From Blautia caecimuris (GTDB lineage: Bacteria > Bacillota > Clostridia > Lachnospirales > Lachnospiraceae): a stretch of DNA of 64,000 bases. Of the stretch, positions 55,574 through 64,000 are shown in pieces (within the stretch, counting starts at the first letter, position 1; every line of letters starts with the position of its first letter). The stretch is taken from assembly GCF_024622975.1 (NCBI RefSeq), contig NZ_JANJZT010000001.1:248001-312000 (forward strand). The letters run 5' to 3'. The notes beneath the pieces are model-generated. The model saw only the letters and a program-made list of their open reading frames with translations. It was not told where the DNA came from and made no database searches. The position numbers and the translations under genes were made by a program.

Positions 55574-56449
55574 GTGAACAAATCAAAAATTTATCCCTGG
55601 TATTTTGCAGCAGGCGCTATTTTTATCTATACGGCCCTGTCCGTTATTCCCGGGATCATTGGAATCGGCTATTCTTTTACAGACTGGTCTGCATATTCAA
55701 AGGAGCTGAATTTTGTTGGCTTTCAAAATTTTATTGATGTATTCAGCGGCGACCAGGATTATCTGCAGTACATACTGAACACACTTTTATTTACTGTGGT
55801 GACCACTGCTGCAAAAACAGGACTGGGACTTTTGTTCGCCCTTGCCCTCAGCAGGAATATTAAGGCAAAGAATTTCCACAGAGGCGTAATGTACATGCCG
55901 TCAGTTCTTTCTATTCTGATCATTGGCCTTGTATTTACTTCCATTCTGAATCCGAAAAACGGTCTTCTTAATGAGGGACTTCGGATGATCGGTCTGGAAA
56001 GTCTTACACAGAGATGGCTTACCGATCCGCAGATCGCATTCTGGTCTGTTATGGGGGTTGATATCTGGCGTGGAACCGGATACATTATGACAATTCTGAT
56101 CGTGGGCATTCTTGCCATCCCCAATGTTTATTATGAGGCCGCAAGTATTGACGGAGCAAACGGATTTAAAAAATTCAGCTACATTACTCTTCCCATGCTG
56201 AAGCAGACTCTGGCAGTAACTATCGTACTGAACGTGCTTTATGGCCTGAAGGTATTTGATATGGTATATGCCCTGACAAACGGAGGACCGGGACACAGAA
56301 CAGAGGTTATGTACACTGCAGTATTTAAGCAGTTTTCCCAGGGCCTGTATGCACAGGGCACCACTATCAGTTCCGTTATGTTCATTTTTATGGTGATCGT
56401 AGGCTACTTTATGATTAAGATTCTGACGAAAGATGAGGTGATCGAGTAA
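55574..56449 (+). CDS. Sugar ABC transporter permease (CUT1, MalF-like)
   Basis: About 291 residues with six membrane segments: YPWYFAAGAIFIYTALSVIPGIIGIGYSFTDWS at the N-terminus and the EAA-type loop YYEAASIDGANGFKKFSYITLPML that contacts the ATPase. The start is taken as GTG 55574 because GGAGGAGG lies just upstream. ATG 55559 lacks a ribosome-binding site. The last base overlaps the start of the next permease. No ATPase gene is present, as is usual for CUT1 importers in Firmicutes that share an MsmK-type ATPase. Confidence 0.92.
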   Translation: MNKSKIYPWYFAAGAIFIYTALSVIPGIIGIGYSFTDWSAYSKELNFVGFQNFIDVFSGDQDYLQYILNTLLFTVVTTAAKTGLGLLFALALSRNIKAKNFHRGVMYMPSVLSILIIGLVFTSILNPKNGLLNEGLRMIGLESLTQRWLTDPQIAFWSVMGVDIWRGTGYIMTILIVGILAIPNVYYEAASIDGANGFKKFSYITLPMLKQTLAVTIVLNVLYGLKVFDMVYALTNGGPGHRTEVMYTAVFKQFSQGLYAQGTTISSVMFIFMVIVGYFMIKILTKDEVIE

Positions 56450-57279
56450 TGAATGCGAAAACCAAGAAAATCATTCTGACAATATTAAAAAATATCCTTG
56501 CATGGATTTTTTCTCTGATCATGCTGATCCCTCTTCTTCTGATCGTGATCAATGCATTTAAACCGGATTCTGAGGCCCTTACCTTGTCTCTGACGCTTCC
56601 AAAGATTTGGGAGTTCAGTAATTTTTCAGTTGTGATTGAAAAAGGAAAGCTGGGAACCAGCTTCCTGAACAGTCTTCTGTATGCAGGCTGCGCAACGGTC
56701 ATTACTGTAATCCTTGCATCCATGGCAGCCTATGTACTTGCCAGAAGACGGGGAAAAGCTGACAACAGACTGTATATGTACATGGTTCTGGGTATTGTGA
56801 TCCCCATTAACTATGTATCTCTGATGAAAGTGATGCAGGTGACACAGTTAAATGATACAAGGCTGGGTATCATTCTTCTGTATGTGGCAATGCAGCTTCC
56901 GTTTTCTGTATTCCTTTTGTACGGCTTTGTGTCAAAGGTTCCGGTGGATCTGGATGAGGCGGCAGTGCTGGACGGCTGCGGACCCTGGAGACTTTTCTTT
57001 AATATCGTCATGCCGATGATGAAATCAAGTATGGTGACAGCGGCAGTTCTCTGCTTCCTGAATACATGGAATGAGTTCGTAATGCCTCTGTATTTCCTGA
57101 ATTCTTCCGAAAAATGGCCGATGACACTGGCTGTATACAATTTCTTCGGACAGTATTCAAAGAGCTGGAACCTGATCTGTGCGGACATTCTTCTGACCTG
57201 TCTGCCGGTTATCATTATGTATCTGGTGTGCCAGAAGCATATCGTAGGCGGACAGACCGCCGGAGCAGTAAAGGGCTGA
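56449..57279 (+). CDS. Sugar ABC transporter permease (CUT1, MalG-like)
   Basis: The 276-residue partner permease has six membrane segments, an N-terminal ILAWIFSLIMLIPLLLIVINAFKPDSEAL, and the EAA loop VPVDLDEAAVLDGCGPWRLFFNIVMPMMKSSM. It ends FLICADILLTCLPVIIMYLVCQKHIVGGQTAGAVKG-like, the standard CUT1 C-terminus. With the MalF-like subunit it forms the channel for the oligosaccharide delivered by the binding protein at 51068. It is followed 41 bp later by a GH31 glycosidase, suggesting an alpha-linked substrate. Confidence 0.93.
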   Translation: MNAKTKKIILTILKNILAWIFSLIMLIPLLLIVINAFKPDSEALTLSLTLPKIWEFSNFSVVIEKGKLGTSFLNSLLYAGCATVITVILASMAAYVLARRRGKADNRLYMYMVLGIVIPINYVSLMKVMQVTQLNDTRLGIILLYVAMQLPFSVFLLYGFVSKVPVDLDEAAVLDGCGPWRLFFNIVMPMMKSSMVTAAVLCFLNTWNEFVMPLYFLNSSEKWPMTLAVYNFFGQYSKSWNLICADILLTCLPVIIMYLVCQKHIVGGQTAGAVKG

Positions 57280-57320
57280 TGCCCTTTTTCTGCTTAATCT
57301 GAAAATAAAGGAGAAGTATT

Positions 57321-59747
57321 ATGGGTATTATGCAGAAACATGAGTGGGAATTTCGATTAAAGGACGGAAACTGCAGGGTTCAGGCAGTACGTAACAATAT
57401 TATCAGATGTTCTTACACAAAAAGAGAGAACTGGGAGCAAAAGTCACCTGTTGGCATTAAGGTATGTCCGGAAAGCTCTTTTAGTGTCAGTGAGGGCGGA
57501 GAAAAAACTGTTTTCCGGACAGAGAGAGTGGTTTTGGAGGCTGACAGCAAAAACGGAGGCTTTGTATGGCGGAATGCTGATGACGGCCGTGTACTTTTGA
57601 AGGAGGGCCGCAAGGAACTGACAGAGGCTCCTCTTATGGTTTATTCTACAGGGGGCGAGGAGCCTGTTATCAAAAGAGTTCAGACCGTAGACGGCGAGAG
57701 AAATTTTGTGCAGAATCTGAAGGCTGTGGAGGATCACATGGCCTTTCACGGAAAACTGAACTTCTGCTGGCAGCCGGACGAGCATATCCATGGTCTTGGA
57801 CAGGGGGAGGAAGGCATTTATGATTATCGTGGAAACGTTCAGTACCTTTATCAGCATAATATGCGCATCCCGATCCCCTTCCTGGTATCGGACAGGGGAT
57901 ATGGAATCCTGGTGGACTGCGGCTCCCTGATGACCTTTAACGACGACTGCAGAGGCTCCTGGCTGTATCTGGATATGATCGAGCAGCTGGATTATTATTT
58001 TATCAGAGGAGAGAACCTGGATGAGATCATCAAAGGCTTCCGTTTTCTTACAGGACGGGCCGTGATGCTGCCCAAATGGTCCTTTGGCTATGTGCAGTCC
58101 AAAGAAGCCTACAAAACTCAGGACGAGGTAGTTGGTATTGCAAAGAAATACCGTGATCTTGACATTCCTCTGGACTGTGTGGTACAGGACTGGAATACCT
58201 GGGAGCCGGGCAAATGGGGAAACAAGCGTGTGGACAGAGAACGCTATCCAAGCCTGACAGAAATGAATCAGAAGCTTCACGATATGCATGTGCATTCCAT
58301 GGTATCGGTATGGCCGAATATGAATTCCGGAACAGAGGATTACGAGGAGATGAAGGCGGCAGGACATCTTTTTTATGATTATGCCACCTACAATGCTTTT
58401 TCTGAGGAAGCAAGAGAACTTTACTGGAAACAGGCGGAGAGGGAGCTGTTTTCCGGAGGCTTTGATTCCTGGTGGTGTGATTCTACAGAGCCCTTTTCCG
58501 GCCCGGACTGGAATGGTGAGTTTAAAAGAGAGCCATGGGAGCGTTTCCGCCTGGTAGGAGACGAGCACCGCAGATTCCTTGGGGCAGAGAGGGCAAACCT
58601 TTATGCGGCTGCACATGCTCAGGGGATTTATGAAAATCAGAGAAAGTCCAATCCGGACAAACGTGTTCTGAACCTGACACGCTCCGGTTATGCATCCAGT
58701 CAGAAATTCGGAACTGTCCTGTGGTCAGGAGATATTTTTGCCTCCTGGGATACCATGAAAAAACAGATCCATGAGGGGCTGAATATGTGTATGAGCGGTA
58801 TGCCCTACTGGACTCTTGATATCGGCGGTTTCTTTACCGTAAACGAAAACTGGCAGCACAGAGGCTGCTCCTGCAGCAAGGATCCAACGCCAAAGTGGTT
58901 CTGGAGAGGGGATTACGAGGAAGGTGTGGAGGATTACGGTTACAGAGAACTGTATGTGCGCTGGTTTGAGCAGGGAGTTTTTCTTCCCATGTTCCGTTCA
59001 CACGGCACGGACACCCCCAGGGAGGTGTGGAATTTCGGCAGGCCAGGCGAGCCTTTCTATGATGCGCTTGTAAAGAATATTGAGCTGAGATACAGACTGA
59101 TGCCTTATATTTACTCCAATGCAGCAAGAATCTGGACAGATGATTATACAATGATGAGAAGCCTGCTTTTTGATTTTGCACAGGATAAACGCGCAGCGGC
59201 GCTGGGAGATGAGTATATGTTTGGCGACAGCCTTCTGGTATGCCCGGTAACAGAACCTATGTATTATGAGAGGGAAAGCCGCGCCATTGACCGTGAGAAG
59301 CTCTGGAACTGCTATCTTCCGGCGGGAACGAAATGGTATGATTTCCATACGCTGAAAGAATATGAGGGGGGCACAGAGGTGGAAGCGGACGCTTCCCTTG
59401 ACCATATTCCGGTATTTGTAAAGGCCGGAGCTGTCATTCCCATGGAGCAGAAAATGCGCTATGCGGACGAGGCGGTGGATACACCCTTTGAGATCCATAT
59501 TTATCCGGGCGCTGACGGAAGCTTTGTTCTGTATGAGGATGACGGAGACGGATATGCATATGAGCAGGGCAAATATAACCAGATTTCTCTTACCTGGAAG
59601 GATGATGAGCACTGCCTGACAATCGGCGCAGCAGAGCATACCTTTGCACAGGGGCTGAAGGGACGTGAATGCCGCGTGATCCTGGAAGGAGATAAGGTGG
59701 AGAAACGTTTTGTATATGACGGAAAGGAGAGACGTATTTCTCTGTAA
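57321..59747 (+). CDS. Glycoside hydrolase family 31 (alpha-xylosidase/alpha-glucosidase-like)
   Basis: The 808-residue cytoplasmic enzyme shows an N-terminal beta-sandwich (GLGQGEEGIYDYRGNVQYLYQHN), a TIM barrel (PKWSFGYVQSKEAYKTQDEVVGIAKKYRDLDIPLDCVVQDWNTW), the nucleophile Asp387 in WWCDSTEPF, the likely acid/base Asp471 in VLWSGDIFASWD, and C-terminal beta domains. Family 31 enzymes release terminal alpha-xylose, alpha-glucose or alpha-galactose. The WCDSTEP form is closer to the alpha-xylosidase/xyloglucan branch than to classical maltases, but substrate cannot be fixed. AAAGGAGAAG precedes the ATG. It forms an operon with the two permeases. Confidence 0.92.
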   Translation: MGIMQKHEWEFRLKDGNCRVQAVRNNIIRCSYTKRENWEQKSPVGIKVCPESSFSVSEGGEKTVFRTERVVLEADSKNGGFVWRNADDGRVLLKEGRKELTEAPLMVYSTGGEEPVIKRVQTVDGERNFVQNLKAVEDHMAFHGKLNFCWQPDEHIHGLGQGEEGIYDYRGNVQYLYQHNMRIPIPFLVSDRGYGILVDCGSLMTFNDDCRGSWLYLDMIEQLDYYFIRGENLDEIIKGFRFLTGRAVMLPKWSFGYVQSKEAYKTQDEVVGIAKKYRDLDIPLDCVVQDWNTWEPGKWGNKRVDRERYPSLTEMNQKLHDMHVHSMVSVWPNMNSGTEDYEEMKAAGHLFYDYATYNAFSEEARELYWKQAERELFSGGFDSWWCDSTEPFSGPDWNGEFKREPWERFRLVGDEHRRFLGAERANLYAAAHAQGIYENQRKSNPDKRVLNLTRSGYASSQKFGTVLWSGDIFASWDTMKKQIHEGLNMCMSGMPYWTLDIGGFFTVNENWQHRGCSCSKDPTPKWFWRGDYEEGVEDYGYRELYVRWFEQGVFLPMFRSHGTDTPREVWNFGRPGEPFYDALVKNIELRYRLMPYIYSNAARIWTDDYTMMRSLLFDFAQDKRAAALGDEYMFGDSLLVCPVTEPMYYERESRAIDREKLWNCYLPAGTKWYDFHTLKEYEGGTEVEADASLDHIPVFVKAGAVIPMEQKMRYADEAVDTPFEIHIYPGADGSFVLYEDDGDGYAYEQGKYNQISLTWKDDEHCLTIGAAEHTFAQGLKGRECRVILEGDKVEKRFVYDGKERRISL

Positions 59748-59819
59748 GAGAACAGGTGTGCTTCCGGCTGATTAAGTTTTCTAATCTCTGAAAGTGCTGT
59801 TCTGCATAAATAAAAAAGA

Positions 59820-59880
59820 ATCCTGAAATTCACCTTTATTTCTGAAACAGATCAGGAATCTGCGGTGAAATTTCAGGATA
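59820..59880. terminator. Bidirectional hairpin between GH31 and alcohol dehydrogenase genes
   Basis: ATCCTGAAATTCACC and GGTGAAATTTCAGGAT form a long stem around an inner CAGAT...ATCTG hairpin, between convergent genes. Confidence 0.7.
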
Positions 59881-59938
59881 CTGACAAAAACTTTATTTCG
59901 ATAGAAAAGACAGTTATCAGGTAGGCAGACCGGAAGGG

Positions 59939-61123
59939 TCAGCGGGCCATAAGATAGATTTTTTCCATGTCTTTCATATTCAGCTGTTTGAAGACGCCGA
60001 TGGTACGGGTGTCTTCAAAACTGCATTTAAAGGCAAGCTCATGAATCTGTTTTTCGTTCAGATCAAGACCGAGCTCCCGGAGGCTGGTGGGCATTTTTAT
60101 GGAGCGGAAAAAATCTTCCATGGCTTCAATGCCGGCCAGCGCTGTTTTTTCAAAATCCACATAGCAGGGAATATCAAATACATTTGTTGCAAACTGGGCG
60201 AAGCGCTCCGGGTTTTCCAGATATACATATCGTGCCCAGCTTCCCCAGATAGCGGCAAGTCCGGCGCCGTGCGCCACATCATACAGACCACCCAGCTCAT
60301 GCTCAAGCTGATGGCAGGCCCAGTCGCCGCCACCTGTTCCGCAGCCTGTAAGCCCGTTGTGGGACAGGCTTCCGGCCCACATCACTTCGGCCCTTGCATT
60401 GTAGTTGCCCGGCTCTTTCATAAGTATTCTGGCATTGTAGATCACAGTCTGCATCAGGGACTCGCTGATACTGTCAGTGATCTCCATAGTTTCCAGATTG
60501 ACAAAGTATCGTTCCATGGTATGCATGAGAATATCCACACATCCGCTCTCAGTCTGGTACTGGGGCAGTGTATAAGTAAGTCTGGGATTTAAAAGAGCGA
60601 ATTTCGGACGGCAGAGATCGCTTCTGGTGCTTCCCCGCTTCAGCCATCCGTCCTCGTTGGTGATCACACAGGAACCGCTCATTTCACTTCCTGATGCGGC
60701 AATAGTGGGAATGGCGCCAATGGGAAGGCAGTCTTTGGGCACTTCTGTTTTCAGGAAGAAATTCCATACATCTGTCCAGGGGTTGGCAACGCCGTAGCCG
60801 ATAGCCTTGCAGGAATCAATGACGCTTCCGCCTCCTACGGCAAGAAGAAAATCCACCTGCTCTTTTTTACACAGCTCAATTCCTTCGCAAACCTTGCTGA
60901 GTCTGGGATTGGACACAACGCCTCCCAGCGTGACAAAATCCACCCCGGCTTCGGCAAGGCTGGATTTGATCTGATCCAGAAGTCCGGAAGAAACAGCGCT
61001 TCCGCTGCCGTAATGGATCAGAACTTTTTTGCAGCCGTATTCTTTCAGAAGTTCGCCGGCCTTCATGTGTGTATCTTTTCCAAAAATCACCCTTGTGGGG
61101 GTGTAATATTCAAAGCCTCTCAT
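59939..61123 (-). CDS. Iron-containing alcohol dehydrogenase (butanol dehydrogenase-like)
   Basis: The 394-residue protein has the group III ADH pattern: FEYYTPTRVIFGKDT at the N-terminus, GGGSVIDSCKAIGYG for NAD(P) binding, LPIGAIPTIAASGSEMSGSCVITNE, and metal-ligand segments SGCVDILMHTMERYF and HQLEHELGGLYDVAHGAGLAAIWGSWARYV (Asp and three His). It reduces aldehydes to alcohols during fermentation, or oxidises them. The closest named types are BdhA/YqhD. AAAGGAGC precedes the ATG. It stands alone on the minus strand, and a T-rich divergent region separates it from glyA. Confidence 0.92.
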   Translation of the reverse strand: MRGFEYYTPTRVIFGKDTHMKAGELLKEYGCKKVLIHYGSGSAVSSGLLDQIKSSLAEAGVDFVTLGGVVSNPRLSKVCEGIELCKKEQVDFLLAVGGGSVIDSCKAIGYGVANPWTDVWNFFLKTEVPKDCLPIGAIPTIAASGSEMSGSCVITNEDGWLKRGSTRSDLCRPKFALLNPRLTYTLPQYQTESGCVDILMHTMERYFVNLETMEITDSISESLMQTVIYNARILMKEPGNYNARAEVMWAGSLSHNGLTGCGTGGGDWACHQLEHELGGLYDVAHGAGLAAIWGSWARYVYLENPERFAQFATNVFDIPCYVDFEKTALAGIEAMEDFFRSIKMPTSLRELGLDLNEKQIHELAFKCSFEDTRTIGVFKQLNMKDMEKIYLMAR

Positions 61124-61253
61124 AGCAAATGCTCCTTTTATGTTAATACTTCACTCTATTATAAAAAAGATATCATAAATAGTCAAAAAAAACTTAATGA
61201 AATTGAAAAAGAATACAAAAATTTTTGTATGACGGACAAATGTCTTTTTCTCG

Positions 61254-61282
61254 TTGACATAGATAGGGGATTCAGGTATAAT
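61254..61282 (+). promoter_or_regulatory. Consensus SigA promoter of glyA
   Basis: TTGACA (61254-61259), exactly 17 bp, TATAAT (61277-61282), a perfect consensus match. Confidence 0.9.
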
Positions 61283-61288
61283 CAATTC

Positions 61289-61403
61289 TAGTGTTGCGGA
61301 GAGCAGTAACAGTTTTAAGCACGGAAGGTCTGAGGGATTCAGAGAGTCTGAAGCAGACATGGACGTTTCGTTACGGAGAAAGATATTTACAAGGAGGATG
61401 AGC
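61289..61403 (+). ncRNA. Structured 5' leader of glyA, class not recognised
   Basis: The leader of about 115 nt has a stable hairpin: GTCTG (61328-61332) / CAGAC (61354-61358) around TTCAGA-GAG-TCTGAA (61338-61352). GTAAC near 61306 can pair with GTTGC just upstream or with GTTAC near 61370, giving alternative folds. I could not match it to the tetrahydrofolate, glycine, SAM or T-box consensus. It may be a metabolite-sensing leader. Confidence 0.4.
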
Positions 61404-62642
61404 ATGTATTCATTAGAAGAAATTCAGCAGACAGATAAAGAGATCGCGGATCTGATTCAGGCGGAGGTGCAGCGTCAGAATTCTCACATCGAGCTGATAG
61501 CATCCGAAAACTGGGTGAGCAGGGCTGTTATGGCAGCAATGGGAAGTCCGCTGACAAATAAATATGCAGAGGGATATCCGGGCAAACGATTTTACGGCGG
61601 GTGCGCCTGTGTGGATGAAGTCGAGCAGCTTGCGATCGACAGGGCGAAAGAGCTTTTTGGCTGCGAATATGTAAATGTTCAGCCTCATTCCGGAGCCCAG
61701 GCAAACATGGCAGTATTTTTTGCAATGCTGAAGCCGGGGGATACCGTGCTGGGCATGGATCTTGCCCACGGAGGCCATCTGACACATGGAAGTCCGGCAA
61801 ATATGTCAGGTACTTATTTCCATGCGGTTTCCTATGGAGTAAATGATGACGGCATCCTGGACTATGACGAGGTTCGCAGGATTGCGCTGGAATGTAAGCC
61901 CAAAATGATCGTCGCAGGTGCCAGTGCCTATGCCCGCACCATTGATTTTAAGAAGTTCCGTGAGATTGCAGACGAGGCGGGAGCATATCTTATGGTGGAT
62001 ATGGCTCATATTGCCGGTCTTGTGGCAGGCGGACAGCATCCAAGTCCTGTCCCTTATGCTGACGTTGTAACAACAACCACACATAAGACACTGAGAGGCC
62101 CAAGAGGCGGACTGATCATGAGCAGCGCAGAAAATGCAAAGAAATTTAACTTTAACAAAGCTGTTTTCCCGGGAATCCAGGGAGGCCCTCTGATGCATGT
62201 GATCGCTGCCAAGGCGGTATGCCTGAAAGAAGCTCTGCAGCCGGAATTTAAAGAGTATGCCCGCATGGTAGTGGAAAATGCTCAGGCGCTCTGCAAAGGA
62301 CTTCAGAACAGAGGCGTTGATATTGTATCCGGAGGAACCGATAATCATCTGATGCTGGTAGATCTGAAAAACCTTGGGGTAACAGGAAAAGAAATGGAAA
62401 ATCTTCTTGACGAGGCAAACATTACCTGCAATAAAAACACCATTCCAAATGATCCTCAGTCTCCGTTTGTAACAAGCGGCGTACGTCTGGGAACACCGGC
62501 AGTAACCTCCAGAGGAATGAAGCCGGAAGATATGGATGTGATCGCGGAAGCCATTTCTCTGATGCTGAAAAGCCGTGATAACAGAGAACAGGCAAAGGCC
62601 CTTGTAAAAACACTGACAGATAAATATCCGCTTGTGGGTTAA
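61404..62642 (+). CDS. glyA: Serine hydroxymethyltransferase
   Basis: This 412-residue PLP enzyme converts serine and tetrahydrofolate to glycine and 5,10-methylene-THF. Hallmarks are [96 protein letters not shown], and [14 protein letters not shown] with the PLP-lysine at about residue 228. I chose the ATG at 61404, 6 bp after AAGGAGG. ATG 61398 is too close to that site. As a one-carbon enzyme it links to the corrinoid methyltransferase loci and the ZTP riboswitch, all of which depend on folate C1 units. Confidence 0.97.
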   Translation: MYSLEEIQQTDKEIADLIQAEVQRQNSHIELIASENWVSRAVMAAMGSPLTNKYAEGYPGKRFYGGCACVDEVEQLAIDRAKELFGCEYVNVQPHSGAQANMAVFFAMLKPGDTVLGMDLAHGGHLTHGSPANMSGTYFHAVSYGVNDDGILDYDEVRRIALECKPKMIVAGASAYARTIDFKKFREIADEAGAYLMVDMAHIAGLVAGGQHPSPVPYADVVTTTTHKTLRGPRGGLIMSSAENAKKFNFNKAVFPGIQGGPLMHVIAAKAVCLKEALQPEFKEYARMVVENAQALCKGLQNRGVDIVSGGTDNHLMLVDLKNLGVTGKEMENLLDEANITCNKNTIPNDPQSPFVTSGVRLGTPAVTSRGMKPEDMDVIAEAISLMLKSRDNREQAKALVKTLTDKYPLVG

Positions 62643-62653
62643 TCAAAAAATTC

Positions 62654-62682
62654 TTGTTGGATACTGTAAATTATGATATAAT
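62654..62682 (+). promoter_or_regulatory. Promoter upstream of the NRAMP gene
   Basis: TTGTTG (62654-62659), 17-bp spacer, TATAAT (62677-62682), only 12 bp after the glyA stop. Confidence 0.65.
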
Positions 62683-62698
62683 AAACAAAGAGTTTGAA

Positions 62699-62736
62699 GC
62701 AGGCACTCTGCGCAACGCAGAGTGTCTTTTTCTATC
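62699..62736 (+). terminator. Terminator between the NRAMP promoter and its gene
   Basis: GCACTCTGCG and CGCAGAGTGT pair across a CAA loop, followed by a T-rich tract. It ends glyA transcripts but also lies downstream of the promoter at 62654-62682. Confidence 0.85.
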
Positions 62737-62759
62737 AAAAACGAAAAGGAGGAAAGAGC

Positions 62760-63962
62760 ATGAGCGAAAAAAAGAAGAACGGAGGTGCGCTTCTGGGTGC
62801 AGCCTTTCTGATGGCAACCTCAGCGATCGGACCTGGATTTCTCACTCAGACATCTAAATTCACCAGTGATTTTCAGGCAAGCTTCGGATTTGTAATCCTG
62901 ATCTCCATTCTACTGTCAGCAGTGGCGCAGATGAATATCTGGAGAGTACTGTGCGTGACAGGACTGAGAGGACAGGAGGTTGCAAATAAAGTGCTTCCGG
63001 GACTTGGATATCTGGTAGCTTTTATGGTGGTCTTAGGCGGTCTGGTATTTAATATCGGCAACGTTGGCGGAGGTGCGCTGGGCTTTAATACCCTTCTGGG
63101 AATTCCGACCAAGGTGGGATATGTACTTGCCGGAGTACTGGCAATCCTGGTATTTCTTTCCAGAAATGCAAAGGGCGCCATGGACACACTGACAAAGGTT
63201 CTCGGAGCAATTATGATCGTTGTTATCTTTATTGTGATCGTAGTTGTAAAGCCTCCGGTAGGATCAGCCATTAAGAATACGTTTGTTCCGGATGCAGGGG
63301 TACAGGCTCTTGTGCCTGCGATCATCACACTTCTGGGCGGAACAGTGGGAGGATACATTACCTTTGCCGGAGCTCACCGTCTGATCGATGCAGGTATTAC
63401 AGGTGAAAAGAATTTAAAAGAGATCAACAAAAGCTCTGTAATGGGAATCGGTATTGCAACGATCGTACGTATTTTCCTGTTTCTGGCAGTGCTTGGCGTA
63501 GTAGTAAAGGGTGTGGCTCTTGATCCTGCCAACCCGGCAGCAGATGCGTTCAGAAAAGGCGCGGGAGAGATCGGATACCGTTTTGCAGGACTTGTTCTTT
63601 TGTGTGCGGCAATTACTTCTATCATTGGTGCAGCCTATACTTCCGTATCCTTTTTAAAGACCTTCCATCCGGCTATCGAAAAGCACGAGAATGGTGTGAT
63701 TATCGGTTTTATCGCAGCATCTACGCTGATCATGCTGATTCTTGGAAATCCGGCAACTCTTCTTGTGGTTGCAGGCGCTCTGAACGGACTGATTCTTCCG
63801 ATCACTCTGGGAATCTGTCTGATCGCATCAAAGAAAAAGGCTATTATGGGAGAAAATTATCATCATCCCGCATGGCTTCTGGTACTTGGAATTATTGTAG
63901 TTATTATTTCTGCTTATCTTGGAATCACAACCTTTGTATCAAATCTGGGAAGTTTATTCTGA
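62760..63962 (+). CDS. NRAMP-related transporter (YcsG-like)
   Basis: The 400-residue protein has about eleven membrane segments and the NRAMP fold, but noncanonical metal-site motifs. The helix 1 motif reads AIGPGFLTQTS instead of DPGN, and the helix 6 region reads FAGAHRLIDAG instead of the MPH pattern. It is therefore unlikely to be a classical manganese/iron importer. Similar proteins (YcsG of Bacillus) occur in 5-oxoprolinase loci. The next gene lies beyond the window, so that link is untested. AAAGGAGGAAAGAGC precedes the ATG. Confidence 0.8.
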   Translation: MSEKKKNGGALLGAAFLMATSAIGPGFLTQTSKFTSDFQASFGFVILISILLSAVAQMNIWRVLCVTGLRGQEVANKVLPGLGYLVAFMVVLGGLVFNIGNVGGGALGFNTLLGIPTKVGYVLAGVLAILVFLSRNAKGAMDTLTKVLGAIMIVVIFIVIVVVKPPVGSAIKNTFVPDAGVQALVPAIITLLGGTVGGYITFAGAHRLIDAGITGEKNLKEINKSSVMGIGIATIVRIFLFLAVLGVVVKGVALDPANPAADAFRKGAGEIGYRFAGLVLLCAAITSIIGAAYTSVSFLKTFHPAIEKHENGVIIGFIAASTLIMLILGNPATLLVVAGALNGLILPITLGICLIASKKKAIMGENYHHPAWLLVLGIIVVIISAYLGITTFVSNLGSLF

Positions 63963-64000
63963 GCATAGTGAGAACGGGGAAAGGTGTGGTCGCAGAGGCT

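Noticed and set aside
57444-58616. 390-codon open frame on the minus strand opposite the GH31 gene
   Set aside because: It lies fully within a clearly real gene, has no family resemblance and reflects the low stop density of the opposite strand.
61289-61403. Tetrahydrofolate riboswitch before glyA
   Set aside because: GGAGAG is suggestive, but the later conserved blocks and the closing 3' strand of that class are missing, so only an unassigned leader is reported.

Overview
The window looks like chromosome of a Gram-positive anaerobe of the Lachnospiraceae, most likely a Blautia-type gut acetogen. The evidence is moderate GC, SigA-type promoters, CodY and CIRCE/HrcA control, split purine genes (archaeal-type PurO plus a stand-alone AICAR formyltransferase), several corrinoid/UROD-type methyltransferases, and CUT1 sugar transporters without their own ATPase. 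The genus is an inference from gene content, not from a marker search.

Positions 1-14000 are mainly housekeeping. They hold the C-terminal end of a PurF-like gene, a YARHG-domain surface protein, comM-dprA-topA, codY, groES-groEL with a CIRCE operator, a small membrane protein, guaB, and a purine operon (purO plus AICAR formyltransferase) behind a ZTP riboswitch. A guanine-class riboswitch follows, whose platform looks like an ON switch. It precedes an NCS2 purine permease that is frameshifted by a perfect 7-bp tandem duplication. A tRNA-Gly lies just beyond.

Positions 16000-29250 are an accessory carbon locus. They hold a mutarotase, an AraF/G/H-like sugar ABC transporter, an AraC regulator translationally coupled to a three-gene corrinoid methyl-transfer operon, a second AraC regulator, and a large DUF5107-TPR protein. 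Positions 29400-32100 carry a membrane Ser/Thr kinase and an acidic exported protein between two inverted copies of a 142-bp MITE-like repeat. One copy has terminal inverted repeats and a 7-bp target-site duplication.

Positions 32100-35000 hold an HAD phosphatase, a CPBP protease and a MATE exporter. Positions 35200-43300 hold a complete type II Wadjet anti-plasmid system (jetABCD). Immediately downstream (43349-43641) lies a locus that appears in no list of large ORFs. It has a 31-residue Fst-like toxin on the minus strand, a convergent short antisense RNA with a near-consensus promoter, a shared bidirectional terminator, direct repeats, and a hairpin masking the toxin ribosome-binding site. 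This is the full layout of a par/Fst type I toxin-antitoxin system.

Positions 43800-59750 are a second carbon locus. A 950-residue protein fuses a pterin-dependent methyltransferase, a corrinoid carrier and a UROD-type methyltransferase. It is followed by a sugar-isomerase-like gene, a cysteine-desulfurase-like enzyme, an AraC regulator, a CUT1 sugar transporter split around a YesMN-type two-component system, and a GH31 glycosidase. Both carbon loci combine sugar uptake with corrinoid methyl transfer, which suggests, as a hypothesis only, use of O-methylated sugars. The window ends with an iron alcohol dehydrogenase, glyA with a structured leader, and a YcsG-like NRAMP transporter.
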